A DNA stretch of 64,000 nucleotides from Hyphobacterium sp. SN044 (GTDB lineage: Bacteria > Pseudomonadota > Alphaproteobacteria > Caulobacterales > Maricaulaceae). Below the pieces are notes generated by a model. It was not told the origin of the DNA, did no database searches, and saw nothing but the letters and a program-made list of their open reading frames with translations. The stretch lies in the NCBI RefSeq assembly GCF_021864465.1, contig NZ_JAKKUV010000004.1, forward strand, positions 206,617 to 270,616, in the 5' to 3' direction. This document shows positions 43,596 through 52,235 of the stretch, piece after piece. The translations under genes were made by a program, and so were the position numbers. Each line of letters starts with the position of its first letter. The stretch's first letter is position 1.

Positions 43596-43964
43596 ATGAA
43601 AGTCCTGGGTATTCGCTGGTGCCAGGTTTCGAAGGACGCCGAGGCGCTGGCCGGGTTTCTCGGCACGGCCGGTCTGGGCGTCGCGCCGCGCGATCTCGGC
43701 ATGCCGGACGATGGCAGCTTCCACGGCGCCGTCCTGCCGGCGGGCGAGGGCAGCTGGATGGAGTTCTGGCCCTCAAGTGAGGGCATGGGCGAGATGACCA
43801 TGCTGCAGATCGTCGTCGACGATGCCGACGCCTTCGCGGCCAACGCCCGCGCCAACGGGCTCGACCCGAAAGGCCCGACCGACGCCCATGGCGAGCGGAT
43901 CTACATGCTGACGGCCCCGAACGGTCAGATGATCAGCTTCCAGTCGAAAGCTGACCCCGCCTGA
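43596..43964 (+). CDS. VOC (glyoxalase-fold) family protein
   Basis: 122 aa, two beta-alpha-beta-beta-beta modules: IRWCQVSKDAEALAGFLGT in the first and MTMLQIVVDDADAFAANARA in the second, ending TAPNGQMISFQSK. AWTMEFW-like SWMEFWPS is a typical metal-side strand. The family includes glyoxalases, dioxygenases and resistance proteins; the reaction cannot be inferred. GGGAGGAGCACGCC precedes the ATG. It is isolated from its neighbours by about 90 bases on the 3' side. Confidence 0.75.
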   Translation: MKVLGIRWCQVSKDAEALAGFLGTAGLGVAPRDLGMPDDGSFHGAVLPAGEGSWMEFWPSSEGMGEMTMLQIVVDDADAFAANARANGLDPKGPTDAHGERIYMLTAPNGQMISFQSKADPA

Positions 43965-44053
43965 TTTCGTACACCCCAAGGGTTCAAATCCCCGGCCCGA
44001 TCGGGTCTGATGGTCCGGCATCGACGTGAAGCGGACAGCGGGGGAACGAGCCG

Positions 44054-45445
44054 ATGCAGGATACGACCACGCCGGGCAGCGGCCCGGTCGTGCGGCCGGG
44101 CATCTACCGGCTGAGCCTGATCAGCCCGATCATCACCGAGCAATTCCTGGTCACCTCGCGCAAGGCGAGCGCCTATCGCACCGATCAGGTGACGGCGGCC
44201 GAGGCGCTGCGCAGCAAGGCTGGCGAGGCCTGGGCCGTGCTGATCCCGGAAGCGCCGCACGAAGCCGCGACCGACAGCCGGGATGGCGGGGCGCGGCCGA
44301 TCGGCTGGCTCGACTATGGCGGCAAGGCGCGCACGCCCCATGCCTTTCTGCGCCTCATGGCGCGGCAGGGGCATGAGACGTTCTCCAATGACGGGCTGAC
44401 GGCGCGATGCAATGCGCGCTGGTACAATATCCACGACTTCGGCGTGCTGGTCTTCGGCTGGACGTTCGAGGTCGACGTGCCGGACGGCGTGTCGTCGGAG
44501 CGGCTGCGCGCTTTCGCGGACTGGCTGGCGGAAAGCCAGCTGCCGGCCCGCGTGGCGGCGGAAGCGCAGGACGTCTGCGCCCTGATCGCCAAGACCCTGC
44601 CGAACCAGATCGACACCATTGTGCAGGACCAGATCGAGCATCTCGACGATGATGCTGACTGGGACTTCCAGCCGATCTCGGTCCACCGGGTCTGGAGCTT
44701 CACGCCGGACACCTTGCCCGAAGGGGGGATCGCGGCGCTGCGGCCGCTGTTCGAGGTGGCGACGCTCGACGGGCTAAACCCCGCCGAAGTCGGCCCCGGC
44801 GCGCTGGCCTGGTCGGGCTACATGAATTCCTTCGTCGTGGCGCCGGAAGCAGGCGTGGAACGCTATTCGCCCGAGCCGCTGATCGCCTATTACGGCTATG
44901 CCTATGCGACGATGCTGCTGCTGGACGAGCGCTTGTTCTTCGCCGCCGAGCGCTTCCTCAATCGAACGGCCCAGGATTCGAAGGGCAAGTGGACCGGGGC
45001 GCGGGCCCGCAAGCTGCGCGAGCGGCTCCGGCTGTTCCGCGACATGACGACCTTCTTCCTGCACCGCCATCATGACGAGCTGGGCGTGCTGAAACCGTTC
45101 GAGCGCCAGCTGTGGGGTCAGCTGATGGGTTCGTGGCGGTTCGAAGCGCTGGCCCGGGATCTCGAGGAAAAACGCGAATTCCTGAACGAGATCTACGACC
45201 AGGCCGCGGCGCGGGCGCAGGAACGGCTGCAGATGCTGACCAATGTCGTGTTCGGCATTTTGACGAGCCTGACGCTGATCTCGGTGATCGGCGATTTCGC
45301 CTGGTTCTTCCGCGACGGCACGTCAGGATCGAGCGAGATCATCAACACCGCCGACATGTGGCGCTGGGCCTGGGCCATGGGGGCGCTGGGCGCGACCGTG
45401 TTCGGCATCGTCTTCGTCCTGTTCACCCGGGCGCGGCGGATGTGA
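44054..45445 (+). CDS. unknown membrane protein with CorA-like architecture
   Basis: 463 aa, not recognised as a named family. Residues 1 to about 270 form a soluble mixed domain with repeated aromatic and acidic motifs (WYNIHDFGVLVFGWTFEVD, WDFQPISVHRVWSF). A long helical region (about 290-395) rich in Arg/Glu includes FFLHRHHDELGVLKPFERQL and LEEKREFLNEIYDQ. Two helices follow at about 400-425 and 440-460, joined by an 18-residue loop. That layout recalls CorA channels, but the GMN signature is absent. Its stop overlaps the next gene's start (TGATG), so the two are coupled. Confidence 0.7.
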   Translation: MQDTTTPGSGPVVRPGIYRLSLISPIITEQFLVTSRKASAYRTDQVTAAEALRSKAGEAWAVLIPEAPHEAATDSRDGGARPIGWLDYGGKARTPHAFLRLMARQGHETFSNDGLTARCNARWYNIHDFGVLVFGWTFEVDVPDGVSSERLRAFADWLAESQLPARVAAEAQDVCALIAKTLPNQIDTIVQDQIEHLDDDADWDFQPISVHRVWSFTPDTLPEGGIAALRPLFEVATLDGLNPAEVGPGALAWSGYMNSFVVAPEAGVERYSPEPLIAYYGYAYATMLLLDERLFFAAERFLNRTAQDSKGKWTGARARKLRERLRLFRDMTTFFLHRHHDELGVLKPFERQLWGQLMGSWRFEALARDLEEKREFLNEIYDQAAARAQERLQMLTNVVFGILTSLTLISVIGDFAWFFRDGTSGSSEIINTADMWRWAWAMGALGATVFGIVFVLFTRARRM

Positions 45446-45957
45446 TGGACGGATTTCCGGTCACCGAGGCCCTGATTCAGGGGCTGGGGCTGGCCGGATT
45501 CGGTCTGATCATCGCGTCGACCCGTGCGCGGACGAAGCGCGGCTTCCTGATGCGCGATGCGGCGGGCGTGGCGCTGGTCGCGGCGCACTATTTCGCGCTG
45601 GGGGAGCCGGCGGGGGCGGGGTATTCCCTGTTCTACGGCTCGCTCGATATCGCGGCGCTCTATGGCTGGCACCGGCGGTTCCGCTGGCTGGTCTGGGTCG
45701 CGCTGGCGGCGGGCGGGCACAGTGCGGTCGCGGCCGGGGGCACGGCGCTGGCCATTCTCGCCCGCTTCGCCCGCGGCATCGCCCGGACGCTGGCGCTGGT
45801 CGCGCTGTCGACGACGCTGTGGGGCGTGTATGGCGTCCTGACCGGCAGCTGGCCCCAAATCGCATTCTCGCTCGTCTACGGCGCGGTGGCGGTCTGGCGC
45901 GCGGCACGGCTCTATGGACGGGCACGGCGCTGGCGAAGGCGGCGGCCGCTCCCCTGA
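45445..45957 (+). CDS. YgjV-like inner-membrane protein
   Basis: 170 aa with about five helices. GLGLAGFGLIIASTRARTKR, GVALVAAHYFALGEPAGAGY and LVALSTTLWGVYGVLTGSWP resemble the YgjV family, in which short basic turns separate helices. Function unknown. It overlaps the preceding gene by one base, so both proteins may work together. The C-terminus is very basic (RRWRRRRPL). The family call is from motif similarity only. Confidence 0.55.
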   Translation: MDGFPVTEALIQGLGLAGFGLIIASTRARTKRGFLMRDAAGVALVAAHYFALGEPAGAGYSLFYGSLDIAALYGWHRRFRWLVWVALAAGGHSAVAAGGTALAILARFARGIARTLALVALSTTLWGVYGVLTGSWPQIAFSLVYGAVAVWRAARLYGRARRWRRRRPLP

Positions 45958-46004
45958 GTTCCTTTCGCTCGCGACCCGTCAAACAGGCTGTTACTCTGCG
46001 GGCG

Positions 46005-47579
46005 ATGATCAGGCTGCTGCTTCCGCTCTTTGTCATCGCCCTCGCGGTCGTCCCCGCGTCGGCGCAAGACACGGATGCGCCGCCACCCGAAGCGCAATCC
46101 GTGGCGGAGGAGTTGCCGACGCAGGCGGCGGCCATGCGTGAGATACTGACGCTCGCCGAAGCACTCCAGACGGGTGCGGAGCTTGAGGCCGCGAGGGCGG
46201 TCTCTCGCGCGCCCGGCAATGATCGGGTGTTGATCCGTTCCGGCTTTGCGATTTCTGCGGCGTCGGAGCGGATGCGGATCCTGTCGAGTGCGGCTGAACT
46301 TGGCGCGGACGATTTGCTGCCCGACCTTTTGCGTGCCTTCGAAGACGAGTTGCGCATCGCGGCGGAGGCGGACCCCGCTGCCGTCGTGTCGTTCGCGCAC
46401 GCCCTCCATGGCGCCGGGCGGACCGGCGAGGCGATCGCCCTGCTGCGCGATGTGACGGGCCGCGCGCCGATCGCGGATGATTTTTTGAGTGCGATGCGTC
46501 ACCAGACTGCGAATCTCGACGCGGCACGCGCCTTCCTCGAGTTCGGCGATCCCGCAAGCGCGCGGGAAACGATCCGGCAGATGATGGCCGACAGCGCCCA
46601 TCGGAATGCCTTCTCGCTGTATCTGCGCCTGCGCGCGGCTCAGGTGCTGGCGGATGCCGGCGACCCTGCGGGGGCTTTGAGAGCGTTGCACACGCAACTC
46701 GCGGCGGACGGCGAGCGGACCGGCGAACCGGTATTCGAAGACGGGGTGGTGTTCGCGACCCTGCAATTCCTTGATCAGATGAACACGGAACCGGCCGCCC
46801 GGGCGCGCGACGCCATCATCGTGGAGCTTCATCCGGACCGCGCCGGACAGGTGTATCTCTGGCTGACGCTGGCGGGCGCTCACCAGGAGGCGGGGCGGGC
46901 GGACATGACGCGCCGGGCCGCGCGCCGAGCGCTCGCACTGACCCTGGGCGGCGGGGCGCCACCGCTGCCCGCGGACGATCTGAGCACAGCGGCCCGTCTG
47001 CTGGCTCTGTCCGGTGACTGCGCGCTCGCGCTGCGGGTCCAGATGCTCGCCGCCTCTACCCGCATGGCCGTGCTGATGATGAGCGCCCAAGAGTTTGACG
47101 GCTACGAGGCCCCGCAGCCGGGTCACGAAGACGGGCGGGTCGTGGACCTGGCGATCGTGCAGGCGGCCTGCGGGCTGCCTTCGGGGGCGATTGAACTTGT
47201 CAGGGAGGAGGCAAGCCGGATCGGACGCGATCTGGCGGAAGCATTGCCGGCCGGCATGCCCTCCGAGCCGGCCGCGCAAACCTATCTCGCATACCAGATC
47301 GCGGAGATTCGCGATCTTTTGCCGGAAGCGCGGCGCGAGGCGCTGTCGCGGGCCGTTTCGGTGAGCCTGCCGCGAGAGGCTGTGCTGCCATCCGGGGCCG
47401 GCGGGGCGTTGGCAGGCGACGGGACCTCACTGGCTCTCATGTGGGTCGATGGCGCTCTGGCGCGCGGCAGACGGCACGAGGCGGAGGCGTTGCTTCTCGA
47501 TCTCTATAATGGACTTCCGGAGGAACCTGCGGCGCGGATCAGCGGTTTGCTGGCGCTTCGGCCTTATCTTCCGGACTGA
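46005..47579 (+). CDS. secreted helical-repeat protein of unknown function
   Basis: 524 aa starting at 46005 with a Sec signal (MIRLLLPLFVIALAVVPASAQ); a longer frame would overlap the previous gene. The mature part is almost wholly alpha-helical, with Ala-rich pairs of the TPR/Sel1 kind: GDPASARETIRQMM, GDPAGALRALHTQL, AGRADMTRRAARRALAL and GRRHEAEALLLDLYNG. No catalytic motif is visible. It is probably a periplasmic protein-interaction scaffold. It lies 47 bases after the YgjV-like gene, perhaps on the same transcript. Confidence 0.7.
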   Translation: MIRLLLPLFVIALAVVPASAQDTDAPPPEAQSVAEELPTQAAAMREILTLAEALQTGAELEAARAVSRAPGNDRVLIRSGFAISAASERMRILSSAAELGADDLLPDLLRAFEDELRIAAEADPAAVVSFAHALHGAGRTGEAIALLRDVTGRAPIADDFLSAMRHQTANLDAARAFLEFGDPASARETIRQMMADSAHRNAFSLYLRLRAAQVLADAGDPAGALRALHTQLAADGERTGEPVFEDGVVFATLQFLDQMNTEPAARARDAIIVELHPDRAGQVYLWLTLAGAHQEAGRADMTRRAARRALALTLGGGAPPLPADDLSTAARLLALSGDCALALRVQMLAASTRMAVLMMSAQEFDGYEAPQPGHEDGRVVDLAIVQAACGLPSGAIELVREEASRIGRDLAEALPAGMPSEPAAQTYLAYQIAEIRDLLPEARREALSRAVSVSLPREAVLPSGAGGALAGDGTSLALMWVDGALARGRRHEAEALLLDLYNGLPEEPAARISGLLALRPYLPD

Positions 47580-47591
47580 CGGACGTCCGGG

Positions 47592-48119
47592 CTATTCCGC
47601 AGGAAAAAGGACGTCCGCGCCCGGCGTCTCGACATAGCTGAAGCCGCCGGCTTCCGACCATTCGCCGTCCGACAGTGATCGCGAGAACTGGTCGTAGCCG
47701 GCGCCAGTGAAGCGGAGCTCGCCGCGCACCTCCGTGATCGTCGGGTGTCCGATGATCGTTTCCACGAAGTCGAACCCGCCCTCGACCGGTTCGAGCACGC
47801 CTTCGGTGTGAAAGCCCGCGGTCGTGAAATAGTGGAAAACATAAGCCTGCGCGCCATCGACGTAGAAGATGATGGTGCGCCCGCCATAGGCCCCGTCATT
47901 GACCGAATGCGTGGCCTGAACCGCGCGCCCGCCGATGATGTATTCCCAATGGGCCACGTCCGCGACCGCATTTCCATCGGGCGCGGTGCCTTCGCCGGTG
48001 AATGTTCGCCCGGCGATCGGCGCGAAGACCTGCATGGGAGCGTAGGGCGTGGCCTCAGCAGGACGACCGGCCACAAGGACGCACCATGCGGCGAGGGCAA
48101 TGAGGACGGTCCGGACCAT
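47592..48119 (-). CDS. secreted beta-rich protein of unknown function
   Basis: 175 aa from the ATG at 48119, with a signal peptide (VRTVLIALAAWCVLVAGRPAEA). The mature domain is strand-rich: FAPIAGRTFTGEG, HWEYIIGGRAVQATHS and IIFYVDGAQAYVFHYFTTAG. Tyr/Trp/Phe and Gly are frequent, which suggests a lipocalin-like barrel. I do not recognise a family. A longer frame to 48251 has no signal at the start. The gene is convergent with the helical-repeat protein, 12 bases apart. Confidence 0.65.
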   Translation of the reverse strand: MVRTVLIALAAWCVLVAGRPAEATPYAPMQVFAPIAGRTFTGEGTAPDGNAVADVAHWEYIIGGRAVQATHSVNDGAYGGRTIIFYVDGAQAYVFHYFTTAGFHTEGVLEPVEGGFDFVETIIGHPTITEVRGELRFTGAGYDQFSRSLSDGEWSEAGGFSYVETPGADVLFPAE

Positions 48120-48250
48120 GATGCAGTCTCCCGAATGATCGGCTAAAGCATAGCGGCGGCGTGCGCGCCCGCAATCCGCGCGGTTGACCGCGCGCGCCGC
48201 CGGGCCTAGTCCGCGCGGGACATGCAGCACCAGAAAGAAAGCGACACGCA

Positions 48251-49843
48251 ATGAGTGACCTTCCCGCCCTTGCCCGGAACGCCAAGGCCTGGCCGTTCGA
48301 ACTGGCGCGGGACGTGCTCAAACGCGTGGAGCGGAACGGGCTCGATGGCGGGTCGGTGATCTTCGAGACCGGTTATGGCCCGTCCGGCCTGCCGCATATG
48401 GGCACGTTCGGTGAAGTGGCGCGGACCGCCATGGTGCGGCACGCCTTTCGGGTTCTGACCGGGGACCAGTATCCGACACGGCTGATCTGCTTTTCCGACG
48501 ACATGGACGGGATGCGCAAAGTGCCCTCCAACGTGCCGAACCAGGAGATGCTGCACGCCCATCTCGGCAAGCCGCTGACCGATGTGCCGGACCCGTTCGC
48601 CACGCATGAGGGCTTTGCCCAGCACAACAATGCGCGGCTGCGCGCCTTCCTCGACAGTTTCGGCTTCGAGTACGACTTCCTGTCGGCGACGCAGCAATAC
48701 CGCTCCGGCGCGTTTGACGACGTGCTGCTCCGGGCGCTGGAAAAGTTCGACGACATCATGGGCGTGATGCTGCCGACGCTGGGGCCGGAGCGTCAGGCGA
48801 CCTATTCGCCCTTCCTGCCGATCTCGCCGACGACGGGCCGCGTGCTCTATGTCCCTATGAAGGCGACCGACCCCAAGGCGGGTACGATCACTTTCGAGGA
48901 CGAGGACGGCACGGACGTCACCATGACGGTCACCGGCGGGCACACGAAGCTGCAGTGGAAGCCGGATTTCGGCATGCGCTGGGCGGCGCTGGGCGTCGAT
49001 TTCGAGATGTTCGGCAAGGACCACCAGACCAATGCGCCGATCTATTCGCGCATCTGCAAGATCCTCGGCGTCGAGCCGCCCGTGCAATATGTCTACGAGC
49101 TCTTCCTCGACGAGCAGGGCGAGAAGATTTCCAAGTCCAAGGGCAATGGCCTTTCGGTCGAGGAATGGCTGCGCTACGGCACGCAGGAGAGCCTGTCGCT
49201 CTACAATTTCGCCAAGCCCCGCACCGCCAAGCGGCTCTATTTCGACGTGATCCCGAAGGCGGTCGACGAATACTACCAGCACCTCGCCGCCTATGCCGGC
49301 CAGGAGGCAGACAAGCAGCTGGAGAACCCGGTCTGGCACATCCATGACGGCAACCCGCCATCCGACGTGCCGCCGATCAGCTTCGCGCTGCTCCTCAATC
49401 TCGCCTCGGCTTCCGGGGCCGAGGACAAGACGGCGCTGTGGGGCTTTATCGGCCGCTATGTCGACGGCGCGACGCCGGACACGCATCCGGTCCTCGACGC
49501 CCTCGCGGAACGCGCGGTCGCCTATTACGAGGACTTCGTGAAGCCGAACAAATCCTATCGCCTGGCTTCGGATATCGAGCGCGCGGCGATGCAGGATCTG
49601 GTCGCGCGGCTGAAAGCGCTCGACCCGGGCGAGACCGATGCGGAGACCATCCAGAACGAGGTCTATGCCGCGGGCAAGGAACAGCCGTTCGAGAATCTGC
49701 GCGACTGGTTCCAGGGTCTGTACGAAGTGCTGCTGGGCCAGAGCCAGGGGCCGCGCTTCGGCGGCTTCGTGGCGGTCTACGGCATTCCGGAAACCATCGC
49801 CCTCATCGAGCGTGGCCTCGCCGGGGAATTGGCGGACGCGTAA
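48251..49843 (+). CDS. lysK: class I lysyl-tRNA synthetase
   Basis: Charges tRNA-Lys. 530 aa. The class I signatures are PSGLPHMG at 44-51 (HIGH-like) and KISKS at 292-296 (KMSKS-like), and the anticodon-binding helical domain follows. This is the archaeal-type enzyme, which occurs in alphaproteobacteria in place of the class II LysRS found in most bacteria. The ATG at 48251 is the annotated start; a short divergent region of 131 bases separates it from the secreted beta-rich protein. Confidence 0.95.
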   Translation: MSDLPALARNAKAWPFELARDVLKRVERNGLDGGSVIFETGYGPSGLPHMGTFGEVARTAMVRHAFRVLTGDQYPTRLICFSDDMDGMRKVPSNVPNQEMLHAHLGKPLTDVPDPFATHEGFAQHNNARLRAFLDSFGFEYDFLSATQQYRSGAFDDVLLRALEKFDDIMGVMLPTLGPERQATYSPFLPISPTTGRVLYVPMKATDPKAGTITFEDEDGTDVTMTVTGGHTKLQWKPDFGMRWAALGVDFEMFGKDHQTNAPIYSRICKILGVEPPVQYVYELFLDEQGEKISKSKGNGLSVEEWLRYGTQESLSLYNFAKPRTAKRLYFDVIPKAVDEYYQHLAAYAGQEADKQLENPVWHIHDGNPPSDVPPISFALLLNLASASGAEDKTALWGFIGRYVDGATPDTHPVLDALAERAVAYYEDFVKPNKSYRLASDIERAAMQDLVARLKALDPGETDAETIQNEVYAAGKEQPFENLRDWFQGLYEVLLGQSQGPRFGGFVAVYGIPETIALIERGLAGELADA

Positions 49844-49871
49844 CCCCTTTTCGACACGAAGTCGCATTTGT

Positions 49872-49900
49872 TTGACATGGCGTCATCGGCTGTCTATGTC
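49872..49900 (+). promoter_or_regulatory. sigma70 promoter of membrane protein/XRE pair
   Basis: TTGACA (49872-49877), a 17-base spacer and TATGTC (49895-49900), about 45 bases before the ATG at 49945. The -35 is a perfect consensus, unusual in this window. Confidence 0.75.
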
Positions 49901-49924
49901 TGCAAATGTCGAAAATAACAGACA
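49897..49924. promoter_or_regulatory. possible operator for the XRE regulator
   Basis: TGTCTG (49897-49902) and CAGACA (49919-49924) form an inverted repeat with a 16-base spacer, starting in the -10 box. Its position would let a bound dimer block transcription. Autoregulation by the XRE protein encoded downstream is inferred. Confidence 0.45.
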
Positions 49925-49944
49925 CAAGGTCGAATGAGGCTAAC

Positions 49945-50379
49945 ATGAGTTTTCACGAGAAAAGCAATATCGCCATGCTGCTCATCATGCTGGGCGTCTA
50001 TGGCGTGTATTTCGGCGGGGCGGTGCTGGGCATATTGACGGCGGACGTGCCGCCGGAAGAGGCGCTGGCCGCGACCAATGCGACGATGATCGTTACCGTT
50101 GGCGTGGTCATCGTCCTGGCGATCATCGCGCATATCGCCATCGCCATCCTGAAACCGTCCGAGGCCGATGACAGCCGCGATGAGCGCGACAAGCTGATCG
50201 AGATGCGCGGTGACCAGCGCGGCGGCGTGGTGCAGAGCGTTATCTCCCTGGGCGCGCTGGCGCTCGCAATGCTGGGCTTTCCGGTCTGGATGATTGCCAA
50301 TGCGATCCTGGCCGGGCTTGTGGCCGGCGAAATCGTCAAGGCGGTGTCGAAGCTGATCGACTACCGCCGGGGGGTGTGA
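49945..50379 (+). CDS. small membrane protein paired with XRE regulator
   Basis: 144 aa from the ATG at 49945, preceded by GAGG; an earlier ATG at 49906 would sit at the predicted transcription start and is less likely. Four helices in two pairs: IAMLLIMLGVYGVYFGGAVL, ATMIVTVGVVIVLAIIAHIA, SLGALALAMLGF and VWMIANAILAGLVAGEIV. The charged loop (DDSRDERDKLIEMRGDQRG) is cytoplasmic. Proteins of this type next to a small XRE repressor are frequent in bacteria, but the role is unknown. Confidence 0.75.
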   Translation: MSFHEKSNIAMLLIMLGVYGVYFGGAVLGILTADVPPEEALAATNATMIVTVGVVIVLAIIAHIAIAILKPSEADDSRDERDKLIEMRGDQRGGVVQSVISLGALALAMLGFPVWMIANAILAGLVAGEIVKAVSKLIDYRRGV

Positions 50380-50382
50380 GCC

Positions 50383-50601
50383 ATGGCCAAGCCTACCCTC
50401 ATCACCAACCAGATCCGGACCTTGCGGTTTCACTCGGAGGAGATGACCCAGGCGGAGCTCGCCAAACGGGTCGGGGTCACGCGGCAGACCATCATCGCGA
50501 TCGAGCAGGGAAAATACTCCCCGTCGCTGGAAGTCGCCTTCCAGATCGCGCGGGTCTTCCGCGTGCCGCTCGAGGAGGTGTTCCAGTATCCGGAGGCCTG
50601 A
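50383..50601 (+). CDS. small XRE-family transcriptional regulator
   Basis: 72 aa, essentially one helix-turn-helix domain: MTQAELAKRVGVTRQTIIAI and EQGKYSPSLEVAFQIARVF, ending VPLEEVFQYPEA. The DNA-recognition helix is VTRQTIIAIE. It lies 3 bases after the membrane protein gene, so they are co-transcribed. It most likely represses its own promoter through the nearby inverted repeat. Confidence 0.9.
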   Translation: MAKPTLITNQIRTLRFHSEEMTQAELAKRVGVTRQTIIAIEQGKYSPSLEVAFQIARVFRVPLEEVFQYPEA

Positions 50602-50635
50602 CCGCCTCCGGATCACCGGATACTCACGCGGGTGA

Positions 50636-50992
50636 CTACGCCGCGTTCGGGTAGCGCCCGAAATGCGTCGCGATGGCACTGCGCAGCCGCGGATCGGCAT
50701 GGTCGATCGCGTCGGCGGTCGGCAGGGCCGGGGCGGCGCGGAGCGTCTCGACCGGCACGTTCAGCACACAGCGGTCATGAGCGCTGTCGAGCGTCAGGGT
50801 TTCCCACGGCACGGCGTAGAAGCGTTCGCCGAGTTCGCTCGGCGTATCGAGCGCGAGGACGGCGTGCAGGACGCGGCCCGTGGTCACGCCGACGGCGATG
50901 TCTTCCAGCTCGCCGATGCGGCGGCCGGAGGGCGACACGACCGTGATGCCATGGAGGGATTGCGCCGTGGTGATGCGGGGGAGGATGGACAT
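50636..50992 (-). CDS. PRC-barrel domain protein
   Basis: 118 aa. A single PRC-barrel, a beta-barrel also found in RimM and photosynthetic reaction centre H subunits: IGELEDIAVGVTTGRVLHAV, RFYAVPWETLTLDSA and DRCVLNVPVETLRAAP. The C-terminal tail DPRLRSAIATHFGRYPN is short. Stand-alone PRC proteins have no settled role and are often linked to stress. It is convergent with the XRE gene. Confidence 0.85.
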   Translation of the reverse strand: MSILPRITTAQSLHGITVVSPSGRRIGELEDIAVGVTTGRVLHAVLALDTPSELGERFYAVPWETLTLDSAHDRCVLNVPVETLRAAPALPTADAIDHADPRLRSAIATHFGRYPNAA

Positions 50993-51132
50993 GGGCGGAA
51001 CTCCTTCTTCTCAGGAAACGCGTGTCCGTTAACCATGATCGAACGCTTTTGCGCCTGATCGGTTCCCCTTACGCCGTTGATTCGCGGTCGGTTTCGTGAC
51101 GCATTCGTGGCGGATTTGTGAAGGCCGGGGGA

Positions 51133-51759
51133 TTACTGGCTGGCCCAGACAATTCGCGACATCCAGACCACTTCCCGCAAATCGAGAATGCGGTCCGGGA
51201 AATCCGGATTGAAGGAGGACAGGGTGATCGACTGGCTGGTCATCCGCTCCAGCCGTTTGGCCATCACTTCTCCGCTGCGCGCCTTCACCACAACCCGATC
51301 GCCGCGGCGCGGATTGTCGCCCGGAGCCACCACGACGACATCGCCTTCACGATAGACCGGCAGCATGGAATCGCCGGTGATTTCGAGTGCGTAGGCGGAC
51401 GGGTCCTCGACACCGGGAAAGTGGACATCGCGCCAGCCCTGACCGGCCGGAAAGCCGGCATCGTCGAAAAAGCCCTGCGCCCCGGCCTGGGCCATGCCGA
51501 TCAGGGGGACGGTGCGCCCGGTCGACGCGCCGGTGGCCATCGCGGCGAAATCCTCGAAACTGACGCGTGTCGCCTCGAGCGCCTTGGCGAGGCTTTCGGT
51601 CGAGGGCCAGCGCGGCCGGGTTCCGCGATCCGATGTGCGTTTGGACGGGTTGAAGGTGGTCGGGTCGAGCCCCGCGGCCTTCGCCAATCCGGAAGGGGTC
51701 ATCCCGGCCCGGGCGGCGAGTCGGTCGACGCCGCGCCACACCTGCATGTGGGTCAACAT
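51133..51759 (-). CDS. HTH regulator with S24 (LexA/CI-like) peptidase domain
   Basis: 208 aa. An N-terminal helix-turn-helix (about 8-70; ARAGMTPSGLAKAAGLDPT) is joined to a LexA-type C-terminal domain. Ser131 in GDSMLP and Lys168 in VMAKRLER are 37 residues apart, as in LexA. Ala92-Gly93 lies 38 residues before Ser131, close to the cleavage-site spacing of LexA and lambda CI. Self-cleavage on DNA damage is therefore plausible. No phage genes surround it. It is divergent from the DUF952-pyrD pair, which it might regulate. Confidence 0.88.
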   Translation of the reverse strand: MLTHMQVWRGVDRLAARAGMTPSGLAKAAGLDPTTFNPSKRTSDRGTRPRWPSTESLAKALEATRVSFEDFAAMATGASTGRTVPLIGMAQAGAQGFFDDAGFPAGQGWRDVHFPGVEDPSAYALEITGDSMLPVYREGDVVVVAPGDNPRRGDRVVVKARSGEVMAKRLERMTSQSITLSSFNPDFPDRILDLREVVWMSRIVWASQ

Positions 51760-51797
51760 ACAACCCCTCCTTTTGTTTCTGTTTTGTGCTACCTGAA

Positions 51798-51811
51798 AGG
51801 ATTATTATCCT
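51798..51811. promoter_or_regulatory. dyad upstream of the S24 repressor
   Basis: AGGAT-TATT-ATCCT inverted repeat, 39 bases before the repressor start, in an AT-rich stretch. It also offers GATAAT as a possible -10 on the minus strand. Candidate operator of the divergent repressor. Confidence 0.5.
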
Positions 51812-51875
51812 CTCTCTGGGTCCGGCGCAACCGCAACTCTTGTGCGCGGCCCGGCGCGGGGATATCCGGAGCGGC

Positions 51876-52235
51876 ATGAGCCAGCGTCCTTCCCGCATCT
51901 ACAAGATCGCCGATCCCGCCGATTGGGGGGGGGCGCTTCTGTCCGGCATCTATACGGGGTCGGAGCATGATCGCCGCGACGGTTTCATCCATTTCTCTAC
52001 CGCCGATCAGACGCCAGGCACGCTGTTCAGGCACTTCGCCGAGGCGACGCGGCTGGTGTTCGCCGCAATCGATGCCGGGGCGCTGGGCACGGCCCTGAAA
52101 TGGGAGAAGTCGCGGGGCGGGGAGGATTTTCCGCATCTCTACGGCGATCTGCCGCTGAGCGCCGTTGTGGAGGCGCATCTCCTGTCGCGCGGCGCTGACG
52201 GCGAGTGGACACTGCCGGAGGATTTCCTGTCATGA
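51876..52235 (+). CDS. DUF952 family protein
   Basis: 119 aa from the ATG at 51876. The DUF952 motifs are IYKIADPADWGGALLSGIYT, DGFIHFSTADQTPGTLFRHF, LKWEKSRGGEDFPHLYGDLP and the ending GEWTLPEDFLS. It is a small alpha/beta protein of unknown role. Its TGA overlaps the ATG of pyrD (ATGA), a frequent alphaproteobacterial neighbour. An earlier in-frame ATG at 51786 would run into the divergent promoter. Confidence 0.88.
   Translation: MSQRPSRIYKIADPADWGGALLSGIYTGSEHDRRDGFIHFSTADQTPGTLFRHFAEATRLVFAAIDAGALGTALKWEKSRGGEDFPHLYGDLPLSAVVEAHLLSRGADGEWTLPEDFLS

Noticed and set aside
51133-51759. Prophage repressor marking a phage remnant
   Set aside because: No integrase, structural, lysis or replication gene lies nearby; the neighbours are housekeeping genes.
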